From: Suillus spraguei
Lineage: Eukaryota > Basidiomycota > Agaricomycetes > Boletales > Suillaceae
Reading direction: 5' to 3'
Assembly (NCBI GenBank): GCA_016800925.1
Contig: JABCPU010000390.1
Span: 1-62,148 of the forward strand
DNA length: 62,148 bases
Part shown: one piece after another, positions 12,375 through 23,558 of the stretch
How positions within the stretch are numbered: the stretch's first letter is position 1
How the letters are laid out: each line of letters opens with the position of its first letter
The notes under the pieces: model-generated
What the model was told of the DNA's origin: nothing
Seen by the model: only the letters and a program-made list of their open reading frames with translations
Database searches by the model: none
Position numbers and translations under genes: made by a program

Positions 12375-13206
12375 AAAATCCTCTACAATCCGCCTCACAG
12401 TTTCTTCATCTTCTTCGTCTTTGACTTCGGTTTGTCGGAGCGGAGTCTTCTTCTTTCTTTCAGGACAGTTATGAATACGGTGTCCGGTTTTCTTGCATCC
12501 AAAGCATTGTCCCTTTTTCATACATTCGGATCTCTCCATATTGGAGATTCGATCTATGACCATTGCATTTGAATCACAATTGGGTGTGTAACGCGCGTTT
12601 CCATAGTTCTTCTTCTTCTGCTGCGGAGCATGACATGCTCGTAATGCTAGAAGGGGTGGTGGGAGTTGTCGATGGAAACACATTCAATACAATGTTATGG
12701 AATATCTCTGAGACATCTCCTGGCGTGAAAAGCTTGGTTAGGATACCTAAGTTGAGGCCGTCTTGGAAGAATTGAATCTTTGTGGCATCATCGGTGATGT
12801 GGGCTTTGGCTGCAAGTGCCTCAAAGTCAGCAATATAGGTATGAAGATCACCGCTTCCTTGTTTGAGATCCCTGAGCTTTGTTAATGCGGTCCCTCTAGT
12901 ATCCACCGGTTCAAAAGCTTCATTGAAGCTTTTCATAAAATCCTTCAACGTCCCGTAACCAACCTTTTGTCCAGAGGAATCGGTTGACTGGGCGTGAGCA
13001 AGGAATTGTTCTTTCCAAGATTTGGCATTTTTCTCAGTCATGAAGGATGTAATGAAAATGATCTTCTGCTTGTCAGTGGTGTAGAGCTTTTCGTTGATAT
13101 CAAAGCATAGATTGCATGATTGGATGAATTCTAGAGAGTTGTCACGATCTCCATCAAAACCAGTTGGGAGACCAATTTTGTATTCAAATTCTTTGGTGGT
13201 CGTCAT
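12372..13206 (-). pseudogene. gag: Chromovirus 1 gag, one frameshift
   Basis: It starts MTTTKEFEYKIGLPTGFDGD and matches the intact 279-aa gag of chromovirus 2 through the capsid-like helical region. The frame changes between about 12574 and 12683. The zinc knuckle CFGCKKTGHRIHNC and the acidic C-terminus ending VEDF follow. The stop TAA (12374-12372) sits at a T-run from which pol continues in the -1 frame. Confidence 0.85.
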
Positions 13207-13322
13207 GATGATGATGCGTCTGGTGAGTTACACTTTCTCGGTGCCTACACGCGCGGTCTTGCTGTCCGTTAGGGCTTTATCAGGTTTCAGGGTCAAAGAC
13301 TGGATAGTCGATGATCAGATGG

Positions 13323-13333
13323 ACTTTAATCTT
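13323..13333 (-). promoter_or_regulatory. Self-complementary primer binding site (PBS)
   Basis: The sense sequence AAGATTAAAGT, one base from the 5' LTR, is the exact reverse complement of ACTTTAATCTT inside the same LTR (13594-13604). No tRNA-type TGG start is present. This is the arrangement known for Tf1/sushi self-priming elements. Confidence 0.7.
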
Positions 13334-13334
13334 T

Positions 13335-13948
13335 TGTTACAAACTGGGGTGGCGTCACCAGCGACAGTGAAAAGACACAGACAGTCTGCTGGGAAGTTCT
13401 ACAATGTCCAGAAGAGGACAAGGTGAAAGTACAAGGAACATTTCCGAGTACTATCAAGGGTTCAGCCTCAAAGACAAGTCTAAGAGGTTCTATGAGAATA
13501 GAGACTAAGGCTAAGGAGTGCTTAGACTTAGAGACGATTCAAGACGACTTAGGTTGGGAACCTAAGCGAAGGATATTCCAGGTAAAACCCAGTAAGATTA
13601 AAGTGAGGAATCTTCTACAAGTACACTGTGCTTATATAGGTATATATGTGTGCACAGACCAAGTAACTGTGAGAATATAACTATGTATCCTAATAAGGAA
13701 GGCATGTATCATACAAGTGTGTTGAGACACATGAGTCAAAGATGAAGACATGAGTTTAGCATACGCGTATGCTAAACCAGTTAAGTCCAAGAACGGAGTC
13801 ATGGGGAGTCATGACATCACATGGTATGACGTACTAGTTGAGTCATGTGATATCTGATGGAAGTGGAAGTGTCCGAGCGATAAGCTCCGTATCACGTGAT
13901 ATACAAGAATAGAAAGGGAAATGAATAGGGGCACATATGACTGTAACA
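13335..13948 (-). repeat. Chromovirus 1 5' LTR with promoter
   Basis: It is 614 bp. In the sense direction TATATAAG (13638-13631) lies 34 bases upstream of ACTTTAATCTT (starting 13604), the predicted transcript start and primer. The U3 part has about 140 bp that the LTRs of copies 2 and 3 lack, including a perfect 24-base palindrome at 13754-13777 (half-site GTTTAGCATACG). Confidence 0.88.
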
Positions 13949-13953
13949 GCACA

Positions 13954-14032
13954 CACCTTTTGGCCTTTGGGATGTGTTGCACAAGGCCATCCCCCTCAGG
14001 AAGAAGACAGCGGGCTCTCAGTCATGCAATGA
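13954..14032 (+). pseudogene. 3' remnant of the GRF-like zinc-finger gene
   Basis: This is the sequence that followed 5726 before chromovirus 1 inserted. With one duplicate GCACA removed, the reading continues AGHTFWPLG and ends at TGA 14030-14032. The AGxT/W pattern fits the C-terminal end I recall for the family. A frame change just before the insertion is needed. Confidence 0.4.
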
Positions 14033-14487
14033 CGAAGAATCTGATGCTGACATTGACCTCACGCTGTAAGATGGACACTCCCTCGTTCATTTACTACATA
14101 ACTATCTTTTGCATTTGTTACCCATCTTGCATTTGTATGTTATCCATCCATCTTGTATTCCCTTGAGCATGTTCACACATATTGTACCTGTCCCTCCAAC
14201 TACTACCCTTCAAAATGTATATGCCCAGTGCTGTGCTGATAATATGTGTGTGAGACTGGCTCCAGATCACTTGGCTTCCACTTATTGATGTGGAAGATTT
14301 GCATGGCATTCTGAATAATACAATGAAGGTTGACAGGTAGATAATGAGGATTAAGGCTGTCTGCCTGATGGCTTCAATAATGTAGGCTGGCTCCATAATA
14401 TGATGAAGTTTGACAGGTAGATAATAAGGATTAAGGGCATCTGCATGGGTGTACTGTGCATTCAAAATGTATATTATGCACAAGTCA

Positions 14488-16846
14488 TTAACATGAAGGT
14501 GGAGCATAACGTGGGTTTAAGGCCCTAAGCTTAAGGCTTTGAATGGTAAAGATATTATGAAGGTGGATCATTTCATCCAAGAAGAAATTATACTTGGTGG
14601 GAAGCATCTCCCTGCAGATTGCATGATAGCTACCAAGCCAAACATTTATTTGCTCGGCAACTGACGTGTTGAACCACCAACCTGTCCCATCTGCATTCAA
14701 AAGCTCAGGGAAGTCAGCTGGGTTGCAGTAGCATTGGCAGTAGTCATGCTTTGTCTTGTGCTTGTTCTTGAAATGCCACACGTCCACACACATCTTGACA
14801 TCAGCCCACCACTCATCCCCTCGGGCATCCACTTGTCGCTTGGCATCACATGCAGTGTCATAAATAAAATGCTCTGGCTTGTGAGCACCTCACACAGAGA
14901 AAATCGTCTTTATAAAGTCCTTGAGAGGCAGTGAGTTTTGTGAGTTCCAAGAATGAGAAGGATGAGAGATTCTTACAAGGACGTTAGATACAGCTTCTGC
15001 TCCGTTCAGCGTCACTCGTCCCACAATGACCCCACATGTATGAACAGCAGTCTGCTCATTATGAGTTCTCTGTCTTCCAAACTGTGCACAGAATTTTCTA
15101 TTGCCTGCATCGGACTTTGCATCACATGGCCCTGAGCTGGCCAGTGCCTCATCCCCTTCTTTGAGTACTCCGACAGAGCCAGGGTTCTTCTCGAACTGAT
15201 AAGATACTTGACCATCCTTGACCGTGTACCACTCAATGTTCTCTTCAACTGCTGGACCCAGGCTCACGCTCACATCTGGCAAGTCAGCAGTGGTCACATC
15301 CGGAGCTTCTGTGCCCAAAGCATCATCTGGATATGCCACTCAGTAGCGGAGCAGCCGCTCAGACAGTGTGAAGACAGAGGTTGCTTTCGCATAGTGGAGT
15401 TGCTCCATCTGCTGGTGGTCACGATTGTCGCATGTCTTTGCATCACCACATCTGATTGGACGATTGCACCCAGTGATAGCACATGTGTTATGCAAACCAC
15501 GATGTTCAGCACAGAAGCAGTCACAGTTATTTTGTAGAGGCTGTGTGCACCAAAAGACACCACAACATGCGTGGCCTAGAGTAATTACGTCACTGACAAT
15601 TGGCTGGCATTTTTCTGTAGCACAGATCATTGATGTAGTACATGATGCACATATTACAGGGATCACTAACCATGCGAAATCTCCCCATCTGAGTGTTCAA
15701 CTTCATGAACACACATGCACCCACCACAGATATGGTTAATTTCAGGCTGCCCAATATGCACAATGTGCTCATTCATCTCTTCCATTGCTGCTTTAAATCG
15801 GTCCTTTTGCATGCCTTGGTGTGGCACAGTCAGGTACACTGTACATTCATCATAGTCCTGAAGCAGCGCAAGGAGCACGAACGCATCCCAGACATTTTCG
15901 GTGCTGAGTTTGGGCTTGAAGGGCCACGCAATCTCATCAAAGGCTTCCTGAGAGATGCTGGCAAGAGAAAGCATGTAGATGCAGGCACATTTCATAGCAG
16001 AACACCTTGATAAACAGAAGTGTAAGCCTCGCAATCTCACACATGCTACAATCACTTACGAGCCTAACAAATGCTGATTGGTCCAGAGCTTTGCAAGACA
16101 GATGTCAACAAACTGATGTTCTGCCACTTGAAGGTAGTCTGGGACACCTGGATAATAGGTGCGATGCTGAGTGCTGCTATGGACAACATAGTTGTAGTGA
16201 TAGTGGCAATGACATTCTTAATTGACGAGAGTTAGCACAATGAGTTGAATCAGACTCAGAGCATTAAAAAATCAACATACTCTTGCAGCTCAAGTGAATG
16301 GCCCATGCAGGTAGAGTGCCTTGATCAAGCGTATGGATAATGATTTGTCTGGGCTCTGCCCACTTCAGTGCAGCAGTCTTTGGGCAATCAGAGTTTGTAC
16401 AGTACTTTGAGGGTGGGTACAGGGTGAGAGACACTGCAATTATATCAGAAATGTATGCAGGTGTGATGTGACTCGGACAGCAGCAATGATGCACTGATGC
16501 CAAGGTCCCACCCATGAACTCTAAAAGCCTCTGCTGCGCAATCCTGGCGCTGTTTATCTGCTCCCATGGTCCAAACAATGTCTCTCAAGGCATACCAGCA
16601 GTCCCCAATGAGCTCCAGTGGGATTCTTGTTGCACATGATAGGAAAAGAGCAATGGATTCTGGTAAAACAAGAGGACTTGATGTATCGTCTGATGGCTCC
16701 TTCAGTGGCTGGTGAAGTTCAATGCTGTATTTCAGGTTAGAGGACAGTTCAATGAAAGAAATCAGCTGATGGATTGACATGTGAGACAGCATACTATTGT
16801 GCAAGATTGCCACAAGGGCAGACAGTGAGTCCATTGTATGTATCAA
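14488..16846 (-). CDS. CxC5/CxC6 cysteine-cluster protein (KDZ transposon-associated family)
   Basis: This is a multi-exon gene read in blocks. 16846 to about 16480 begins MIHTMDSLSALVAIL, with the helical IELHQP and IPLELIGDCW region. An intron of about 50 bases follows, then LYPPSKYCTNSDCP...WAIHLSCK and, after a further intron, CHCHYHYNYVVH, TYYPGVPDYLQVAEHQFV (to about 16080). Next is STENVWDAFVLLALL with HQGMQKDRFKAAM and C-x2-C pairs (15666-16055), then the CxC6-like block CDCFCAEHRGLHNTCAITGCNRPI (15340-15666). After that come QFGRQRTHNEQTAVHTCGVIVGR (15000-15339) and the tail VDVWHFKNKHK, CQCYCNPADFPELL, FLDEMI (14488-14832). Iyer and colleagues described such cysteine clusters linked to fungal KDZ transposases. 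No transposase domain is visible here. Exact splice sites in the middle were not all resolved, so spans are approximate. Confidence 0.72.
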
Positions 16847-19794
16847 TATTGATTGCCACTACCATCGTACTGTGAGTATGTACTTTCACGCGGAGTTTAA
16901 AATGGTAAGTGTCTGGTTTGCAATAGATGATCGCCGTACTGATCGCTGGTCCAAACCCCATCTTCAAACGCCGGTAATCCCATAAACCAGATGTCTTCTC
17001 ACTAGAAGTGCATGCAACAGCGTATCTTCGTTCTTGTATACAGCAGACTCAGAAGGGTGGCTTGCTGTTCTTATAAAATATCAAGAACCTCTTCACTCAT
17101 GACATGACAACAATATTGACAAATTTTACTTTCTGCTCCAAGCCAAATTCGAAGCATCTCCCCCATGAATGTTAACCCACAGCTCCCTCACATTTAGGGC
17201 CAAACAAGACTAACAGTTATCATCCATGAATGAAACATATTGGCCTCAAGATTTACCCCATCATTCCAAACATCTCTAATCTTGCTACAGTCGTTGAATT
17301 TCCATACGTATTGATCATGATTTGTGCTCATTGGTGAGACAGTCATTAACAAAAACACTTGATAGTAAAGCGAGACAGCAGGTTCCATGGGATTAGTCTG
17401 CTCAGCATTTTACTGTCATCAGTCAAGCAAACCCAGACAACAAAAAGGAATGGCGCATTTGCACCCATCCTTTCCTCCAAATAAAATTTGACGGTGAAGT
17501 GACAATCCAGGAAGCATTGTATACATTCAGCCAACATTAGCATTAGTGGCCTCACTTCGCTTGCCATGGTGAGCTGAATCAAAAAACAACCATTCATGTC
17601 TTCCTTTGCGATGACAGGCCTTTAACGACATCCAATCCCACTGGCAGAATCCAGAGTTTGCGTTCCTATCAGATTTCCACACTTCCACAGCCGATGAGAT
17701 GAGCCCTGACAAGGCAACCCATTTCGCTGTGGCGATGTAATTCTCCGGATTTCGCAGCATCGACGATGATATCACATAATGGATTGTTTTTGCTTTCTCT
17801 AAAAACCTGGATGGTGGGGAGATCGGACTGTGAATGTGCCATGAAGACATTGCAGGACAGCAGATCGTACTTATTCGCATGGGCTTCTGGGTCGAGGCAC
17901 TGATCTGAAAGATCATTGATCGCCATGCACTTGAGATGCAATTCGGAAGAGTAAACAGATGAAAATCGCTAATGAGCCCACAAATGTGGAAAAGGTTTTC
18001 CACTGGTTGTTTATCACTGCCCAAAACGGTGCAGAGCAACCTTCGATATTGCATATTTGCAGGAGGTGAGAGAACGCTGTAGCTGGAAGAGCAGTAGCAG
18101 AAATGCTCATGACTGGATCAACAGAGAGAGGCATGAAGTTGGGAGTAGAGACGGTATTGTGAATACAAGATAGAACCTCTCTTCGGTTCTGCGTGGTTTG
18201 TACAAGGGAAAATATAGATCATGGTGTGTCCTAGTCCCTAGAAGGAATCTGTTGATGACATAGGAAAAAATAGTGTTATACGAGTAGTGTGCTAGCAGCC
18301 GATTTGCTACTATCAATGTTTCTCAATCATTGGCTGTGGTTGCCATTTTGGAGGGGCAAATGAAGCACAACCGTGAATAATAGGCGCCTTGCCAAATTAA
18401 CAAGACAAAGTATTTGATTGAGACCGTCACATCTGGATAGTTGATAGGGAGCGACTTGATGTCTGAGGGATCTTTGTCAGTCATGAAAAGGTTGCTTTCA
18501 ATCTCAAGAGCTTTTGAGACATGGGGCGGAGGTAGGGAGGGCAGGGATGATGGCCTTGTGAAATGAAGATCAGTTGAGGATGAGGGAAAAGATCACGAGT
18601 GTGTGTAAGAGGAGAATTGGGATACAGGTGAGAGAATAATTACACCATGTGATCGAGGGGAGAGGGAGGAAGGATATCGTTTCATAATTGGGAAAGCAAG
18701 CATGTCTGATAAGAGGTCAGAAGTTTCCTGGATCAGAATAAAGAAAATTTAATTGTGAAATGCACAACAGGGTAGTCAGGCAGATATGATCCTTGGAGTT
18801 GGGACAGACAGAAGACTTGCACGACTCACACAAACTTGAAGCTGTGTCTCGAAAAATCATAAGTTACATCCTGCAGGATAAATCTTATAAACTGAATCAA
18901 TTGTGCCGAGGCTGTGGAGTGATCTAAAGCAGTGCATTTTTCACACAAATTTTGAAGGGGACGGTTCAGTCGCTGTGTCAAGCGGCAGTTCGAGGCTAGG
19001 CACACGAATGAGCAAGAATTACTTCTGTGATGAGTCCTTAGTACTTTATGATACCTCCCACCTCGATGATTTTTCAGACAAAGAATGGTACCATCCATTA
19101 CATGCAGATTTTTCCACAATGTTGCAAAGATAAGACGGCACTTCATCCGATCTCCGAGATCAGGCCTCAGATGGATAGGTTTGATGATCAATGTGAGATG
19201 GCACAATCTCATGGAAGGGGATGAGGAGGGTCATATTTCTTTCGGATTTCCTGAGTTGCGCTATGAGTTCCGAGAATATAGCTACTCGCCAACTTGGTCC
19301 AAGGTTCCACAGGGGAAGTTAGTTGAACCAAGTACATGACTGCGCACTACTACTGATGGGCCTGACTCAGGTATGTCATGCCTATCTCCACAAAGAATCC
19401 CGGCCTTTGATGCCAATGCTGTAATTGCGAAGCTAAAACAAGTACATGCTGAGTTTTCAACCAGAAAATTCCCACGATGAAATGCAAATAAGTTATATAA
19501 ATAACTATCCCCGAATGTTCCTGTATACATATTACAGACACATGCAATTACCGAGGCTACAGCTACTAGGTGCTTGGCAAACACGTTTCATACTTCAGAA
19601 GCTTCAAGCTTACATATGCTCTTCCAAGTCAGTTAGGTTACCCAGATATGGTTGCAGACAGTGCGGGCTCTGCCGCAAGCGGTCCTCGAAGTCGCGTTAT
19701 AAATTGAAGTCTGTCAGACAGACCATTATATACTATTTACTTGAAGAAGTACTTCATCTTGCTTTTAACAGCACCCCGGCGGCCCACCTCTACA
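16847..19794. other. Unassigned stretch with weak minus-strand ORFs
   Basis: No gene could be named. Minus-strand open stretches at 17527-18316 (including 17669-17941, MHLKCMAINDLSDQCLDPEA) and 18826-19584 (including Cys pairs in CLASNCRL and LCEKCTA near 18900) could be exons of one or two unrecognised genes next to the CxC5/CxC6 gene, but no consistent splice chain was found. The region may be part of a degraded KDZ-type island. Confidence 0.3.
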
Positions 19795-20382
19795 ATGAAT
19801 ACTTCCACTGAAGCGTACTCACCTTGTGCTTCAACTGCAGTTTATCTGCCTCTTGCGCTCGTCCCACTGCAAGATGCTAGTGTAACACCAATATCTTCAT
19901 CCAGTCATGACTCCATGACTGATAGCACTCCGCTGCCAAGCATTGAACAGTCGTCCCCGAACCCGCCAAACAACTGCGTCGTAATAATACAGAACAACTA
20001 TATTGCGGAGGGGGGAACCATCAATATATTTTCAAGTCACTGTAACGTTTCCAGTGAGTTCTTTGTACTTATTTTTGGTCAACAAGAAGACTCGCCTCAC
20101 GATGTAAAAGCTGTGACCAGGTTAGAACATGTCACTGCAACTGCAGAGCCCACACCCTTGGAGCCTCCATCAGCGACACATGCAGAGGCTGCAGAGCATG
20201 GCCGTGGAAGTATTGTACTGAGCAGTAATACGTTCGGTGAGTGCGTTGTGATAAACATAGGATCGCCAAACTGCACTGGAGCTGGTAGGTCATTTAGTTA
20301 ATCTGAAAGAAATTTGACTTACGTTTCACTGGCATCAGTTAAACAAACAGCTCTTGCATCCCAAATTGACCGCAACATCTAG
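19795..20382 (+). CDS. Small hypothetical protein with two beta-rich pseudo-repeats
   Basis: The first ATG is at 19795, followed by an open frame to a likely GTAGGT donor. Joining 19795-20284 to 20338-20382 (intron ending GCATCAG, branch-like TTTGACTT) gives about 177 aa ending IDRNI. The N-terminal 60 residues are Ser/Pro/Thr-rich and disordered-looking. Two similar segments stand out: residues about 61-85 (CVVIIQNNYIAEGGTINIF) and about 138-163 (SIVLSSNTFGECVVINIG). Both are rich in beta-branched residues with Gly/Asn turns and are separated by a Pro/Glu/His-rich linker. No signal peptide or membrane helix was seen. The family is unknown. Unspliced, it would end at 20301 with 168 aa. Confidence 0.5.
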
Positions 20383-20704
20383 CGGAATGAAGGGCTCGCA
20401 TTGAATATATTATCTTTTTCTTTGCGCCCGCCTATGCTCTATGTAGAAATATCGACCGACGATTTTTTTTAAAAAGAATTGAGACATGCTGTGTGCGCTC
20501 AAGCTTGATAGTCATTTTGCAACCTACCTCTCAAAAGGTAATAATGAGCTCGCCATAAAGAAATAAATACCCACAGGTCCGGGATTAGAAAGAAAGGGCA
20601 GTCGGAGTGTTCCGTATTTCCTCTGGAATATCATACATTTGTCAAGTATACCGTGATCAATTAGCTCCTAGATTGCCAGTCGATTTTTCTCACTAGAACA
20701 AGTG

Positions 20705-21010
20705 GGTAAAGATGTATTTGCATCAGGAAATTCACACATTCCTTGACGTGCTTAATCAGCTTAACTCACTTATCTCAAAACTTGTTTGCTCTCTCTCACA
20801 TCATTCACCTGGCATATCTTATATTTTTTGAGTGCGAAATACAATAAAACATGTATATTAATATATCTCAACTTTTTTTTTCTGAATTCATTCACGTTGA
20901 AATTTTGGACAAGTAGATTCAATTTCACCAAGGCAGTTAAGTGTAAATAAGTCCGCATAAGGGCACGTTAAGGAATGTGCGAATTTCCTGATGTGGATGT
21001 ATCTTTGTCA
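20705..21010. repeat. MITE-like inverted-repeat element
   Basis: Arms of about 44 bases at 20709-20752 and 20961-21005 are imperfect reverse complements (sharing CATCAGGAAATTC and ACACATTCCTT). They flank about 210 bp of AT-rich sequence with no ORF. The size and layout fit a non-autonomous DNA transposon. A target duplication was not resolved. Confidence 0.55.
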
Positions 21011-22484
21011 TCCACACACACCTCAAGCCTGACGTTTACTCCCTGTTTGTTATTGATTAGTATATAGGTGGACAGACAACGTGTATACTTTACCCGAGGT
21101 AGCCCCAGATCTGTCTTACCGTCGCCTCTTGAGAACAGCGACTTGTTGCTCGTCCTTTATCATAGGATATCAATAAAATTTTCCTTCATGGTCTTAGTTA
21201 CGCAAAGATACCGGTTCATGTCGAGGGAAGTTAACAAAGTGTTATCAGCCCAAAGAAGAAAACTTCTGGAGGCCTTTGCACAACAAACCAAAACAACGCT
21301 GCATAACGCTTGAGAGGCTACAGCGAATTCTAATATCAATACAACCCTTGCATACAGCTCTATACCTCTGACAAATTCGTGACCGTGGATCGCTGATATG
21401 GTCGTCTCAAGCCGATATGTGACGTATCGTCATTTTCCTCACGCGATATAACTGTTGAAACGTTGACGGACAGTCTAGCGCACTGCCCTCATCTCACATG
21501 ATAAATTGGCTGCACTATTTGCTGGAATAAAATGGGGGGAGATGTCGCATCAATGATAAAACAATATCGCATTGCTCATCGGAGAGATATGCGCGACGTT
21601 CGAGAACTTGCCAACAAGATACCGCAAGGGCATCAGTCTTGTGTGAAACTCTAACTTCCTGCGAGACAAAACGCAAGCGGTATACATCGGAAAATATGCG
21701 AGAAAACAGTGTAAGCTTTCATATGAGATTTTTCGTTGTACTGAAATTATAAAACGCAAAACCCTTCTGGGCCCGGGAGTACATGGAAGCGATTTCAGGA
21801 AATCAAACCTGTAAAAATCAAATCTGGACGTCAAAGACTTCAATACACGCTTGATATCCCTCTCGGAAACTGTCACTCGAATCTTGGTGGTCTGCCCCGT
21901 CCCCTGATGTCGTCTATAAGCGTCACTCGCTTACCTCCAAGGAACACCGTCAGGTGCACCCTCTCACTATCACATCCTTCTTAAACAAATACTTAATACC
22001 ATGATCTTGGAACGTTCAACCTCTAGTACTTACCGTCTCTCAACTCCGTATGAATGCACCCAACAAATGTCGAGATTGCGATAGATCGACCGAATACAGT
22101 CATCCATCTGTTCCGTCTATGTCCCCACCTCTCCTCGTTCACTATTCACGCAGCTTTCATGCACACTGGCATAAAAGCCTTATAACCATTCACGTACACC
22201 AAAGTCCAATCCCTTCGTATTGATAACAGTAACTCTGGACTTGCAACTGATCTATCTGGTCTGATCGATGCTCTATCACTCTCCGAGTTACGCGTGTTTC
22301 AAGTCGAACATGGCCTCACGGGGAGTTTGAGGGCATTACTGGTGCGGTCGAATTGTCCGTAATGAGCCTGAATTTTGTCTTTGGAGTGAAGACCACAACG
22401 AGCAGAATAAGTTGCCATTGTCTCTTCTATCGAAGTTATAGTGGATTGCATGGGTCGTAATCACTTTGTATGGTATACAAACCC
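21011..22484. other. Intergenic, no gene seen
   Basis: Only short open frames occur (for example 21068-21313 plus and 21550-21876 minus), without recognisable motifs or a consistent splice structure. Confidence 0.45.
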
Positions 22485-23190
22485 AGCATAGTGAAGTCGA
22501 GCGCCAGCGGACCAGATCTGAAATTTGCTGTATTTCATGAGCTGCGCGCCAAGGACTCGGCTCTTGTTTCACTGAGCCCTGGAGTCGCCTTCCAAGACGC
22601 TTTTCTCATTTTGCGTGGTGTATGCACACTGCACTTATATCTGTGCTCAAATGCGAGCCTCAGGAAAATTCATTTGCAATTTCGGCCCAGTCACAGCGGG
22701 CACTGTCATATGCTCGATCGAACTGTGAGTGGTTGCTTTGTCGTTGGGACTCACCATAGACATAATTTGCAGACTCTTCACACCTACTCTGTAGCGATTC
22801 GTGAGGTAAGAGATCGCGAGGCTTTGGACCTGAAAGTTCTTCTATCGTGAGAGACTGCTTGAAGGTTCTGATACTCGATTGATGTCTCGATAGGGTCGAG
22901 GACTGGGTTCATGTATTGCATGATCAATAACACGAACACTACAGTGACATGTCAATGCGGACTCGTGCAGCTTTTGCTGCAGTGAGAACTCATCGATGCA
23001 GAGTATGATGATCATGCTGTACAATTATGTGATGCAGGACGTCAACAAGAACGGACAAGGGAATGTTATTAGAGAACGATACGGAATGAAACCGGCTGAG
23101 CCGGGGGTTCGCTGAGAAATTTGAAGGAAACTGGGGGAAAGTGTCGGAAGCAAGGCTGACACCTTTGAACATCATGATTGGACGAGTTTC
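22485..23190. repeat. Spacer repeat, right copy (upstream of WD40 copy B)
   Basis: It matches 3065-3372 in two blocks, with about 400 bases (22591-22998) absent from the left copy. It lies 370 bases before the WD40 start and probably includes the ancestral upstream region of the tandem unit. Confidence 0.6.
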
Positions 23191-23558
23191 ACGATAAAGT
23201 GCTGGAGAATGGCAAACTGCTCGACACGAGAAACAATAATACATATTCATGTTGCAATCTATAGCTTTCAACCAGGGCCGGGAAGTAGCAACTGCACTAT
23301 CGCCGTTGGGTGGGAGGGGATATGTCCTAGAAGCTGTGGAGATACGAGTCAGACGCATGTACATAGTGCAGTTGAGTAAGGTGGTCATGACTAATGGCGG
23401 GGAGTATTGCTGCAACGGAGACGAACTACCTCGTGTCTCGGGCGTCTATCGAACCGAGGTAGGTGAGCGTGGTGAAGCATAAAAACGCACATTACACGCA
23501 CCTCTGTAGCCTAAAGAAAGACATTCACAATCCCTCAACACGATCAATTCCCAGTAAA

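Larger units (their letters stand above)
5727..13948 (-). mobile_element. Chromovirus 1 (Ty3/gypsy LTR retrotransposon), minus strand
   Basis: The LTRs are 5727-6338 and 13335-13948, both starting TGTTAC and ending TGTAACA. The 5-bp target duplication GCACA lies at 5722-5726 and 13949-13953. Internal order in the sense direction is gag, PR, RT, RNase H, INT with GPF motif and chromodomain remnant, then a diverged ORF3 with two zinc knuckles. LTR-B (8072-8812) is inserted in INT. By eye the LTRs differ at roughly 4% of positions, more than those of chromovirus 2, so this is probably an older insertion. Every internal ORF is broken. It interrupts the zinc-finger gene at 3616. Confidence 0.93.

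Noticed and set aside
22990..23415. 141-codon minus-strand ORF upstream of WD40 copy B
   Set aside because: It lies in the spacer repeat; the other copy (3250-3453) is not collinear as protein, so it is probably non-coding.
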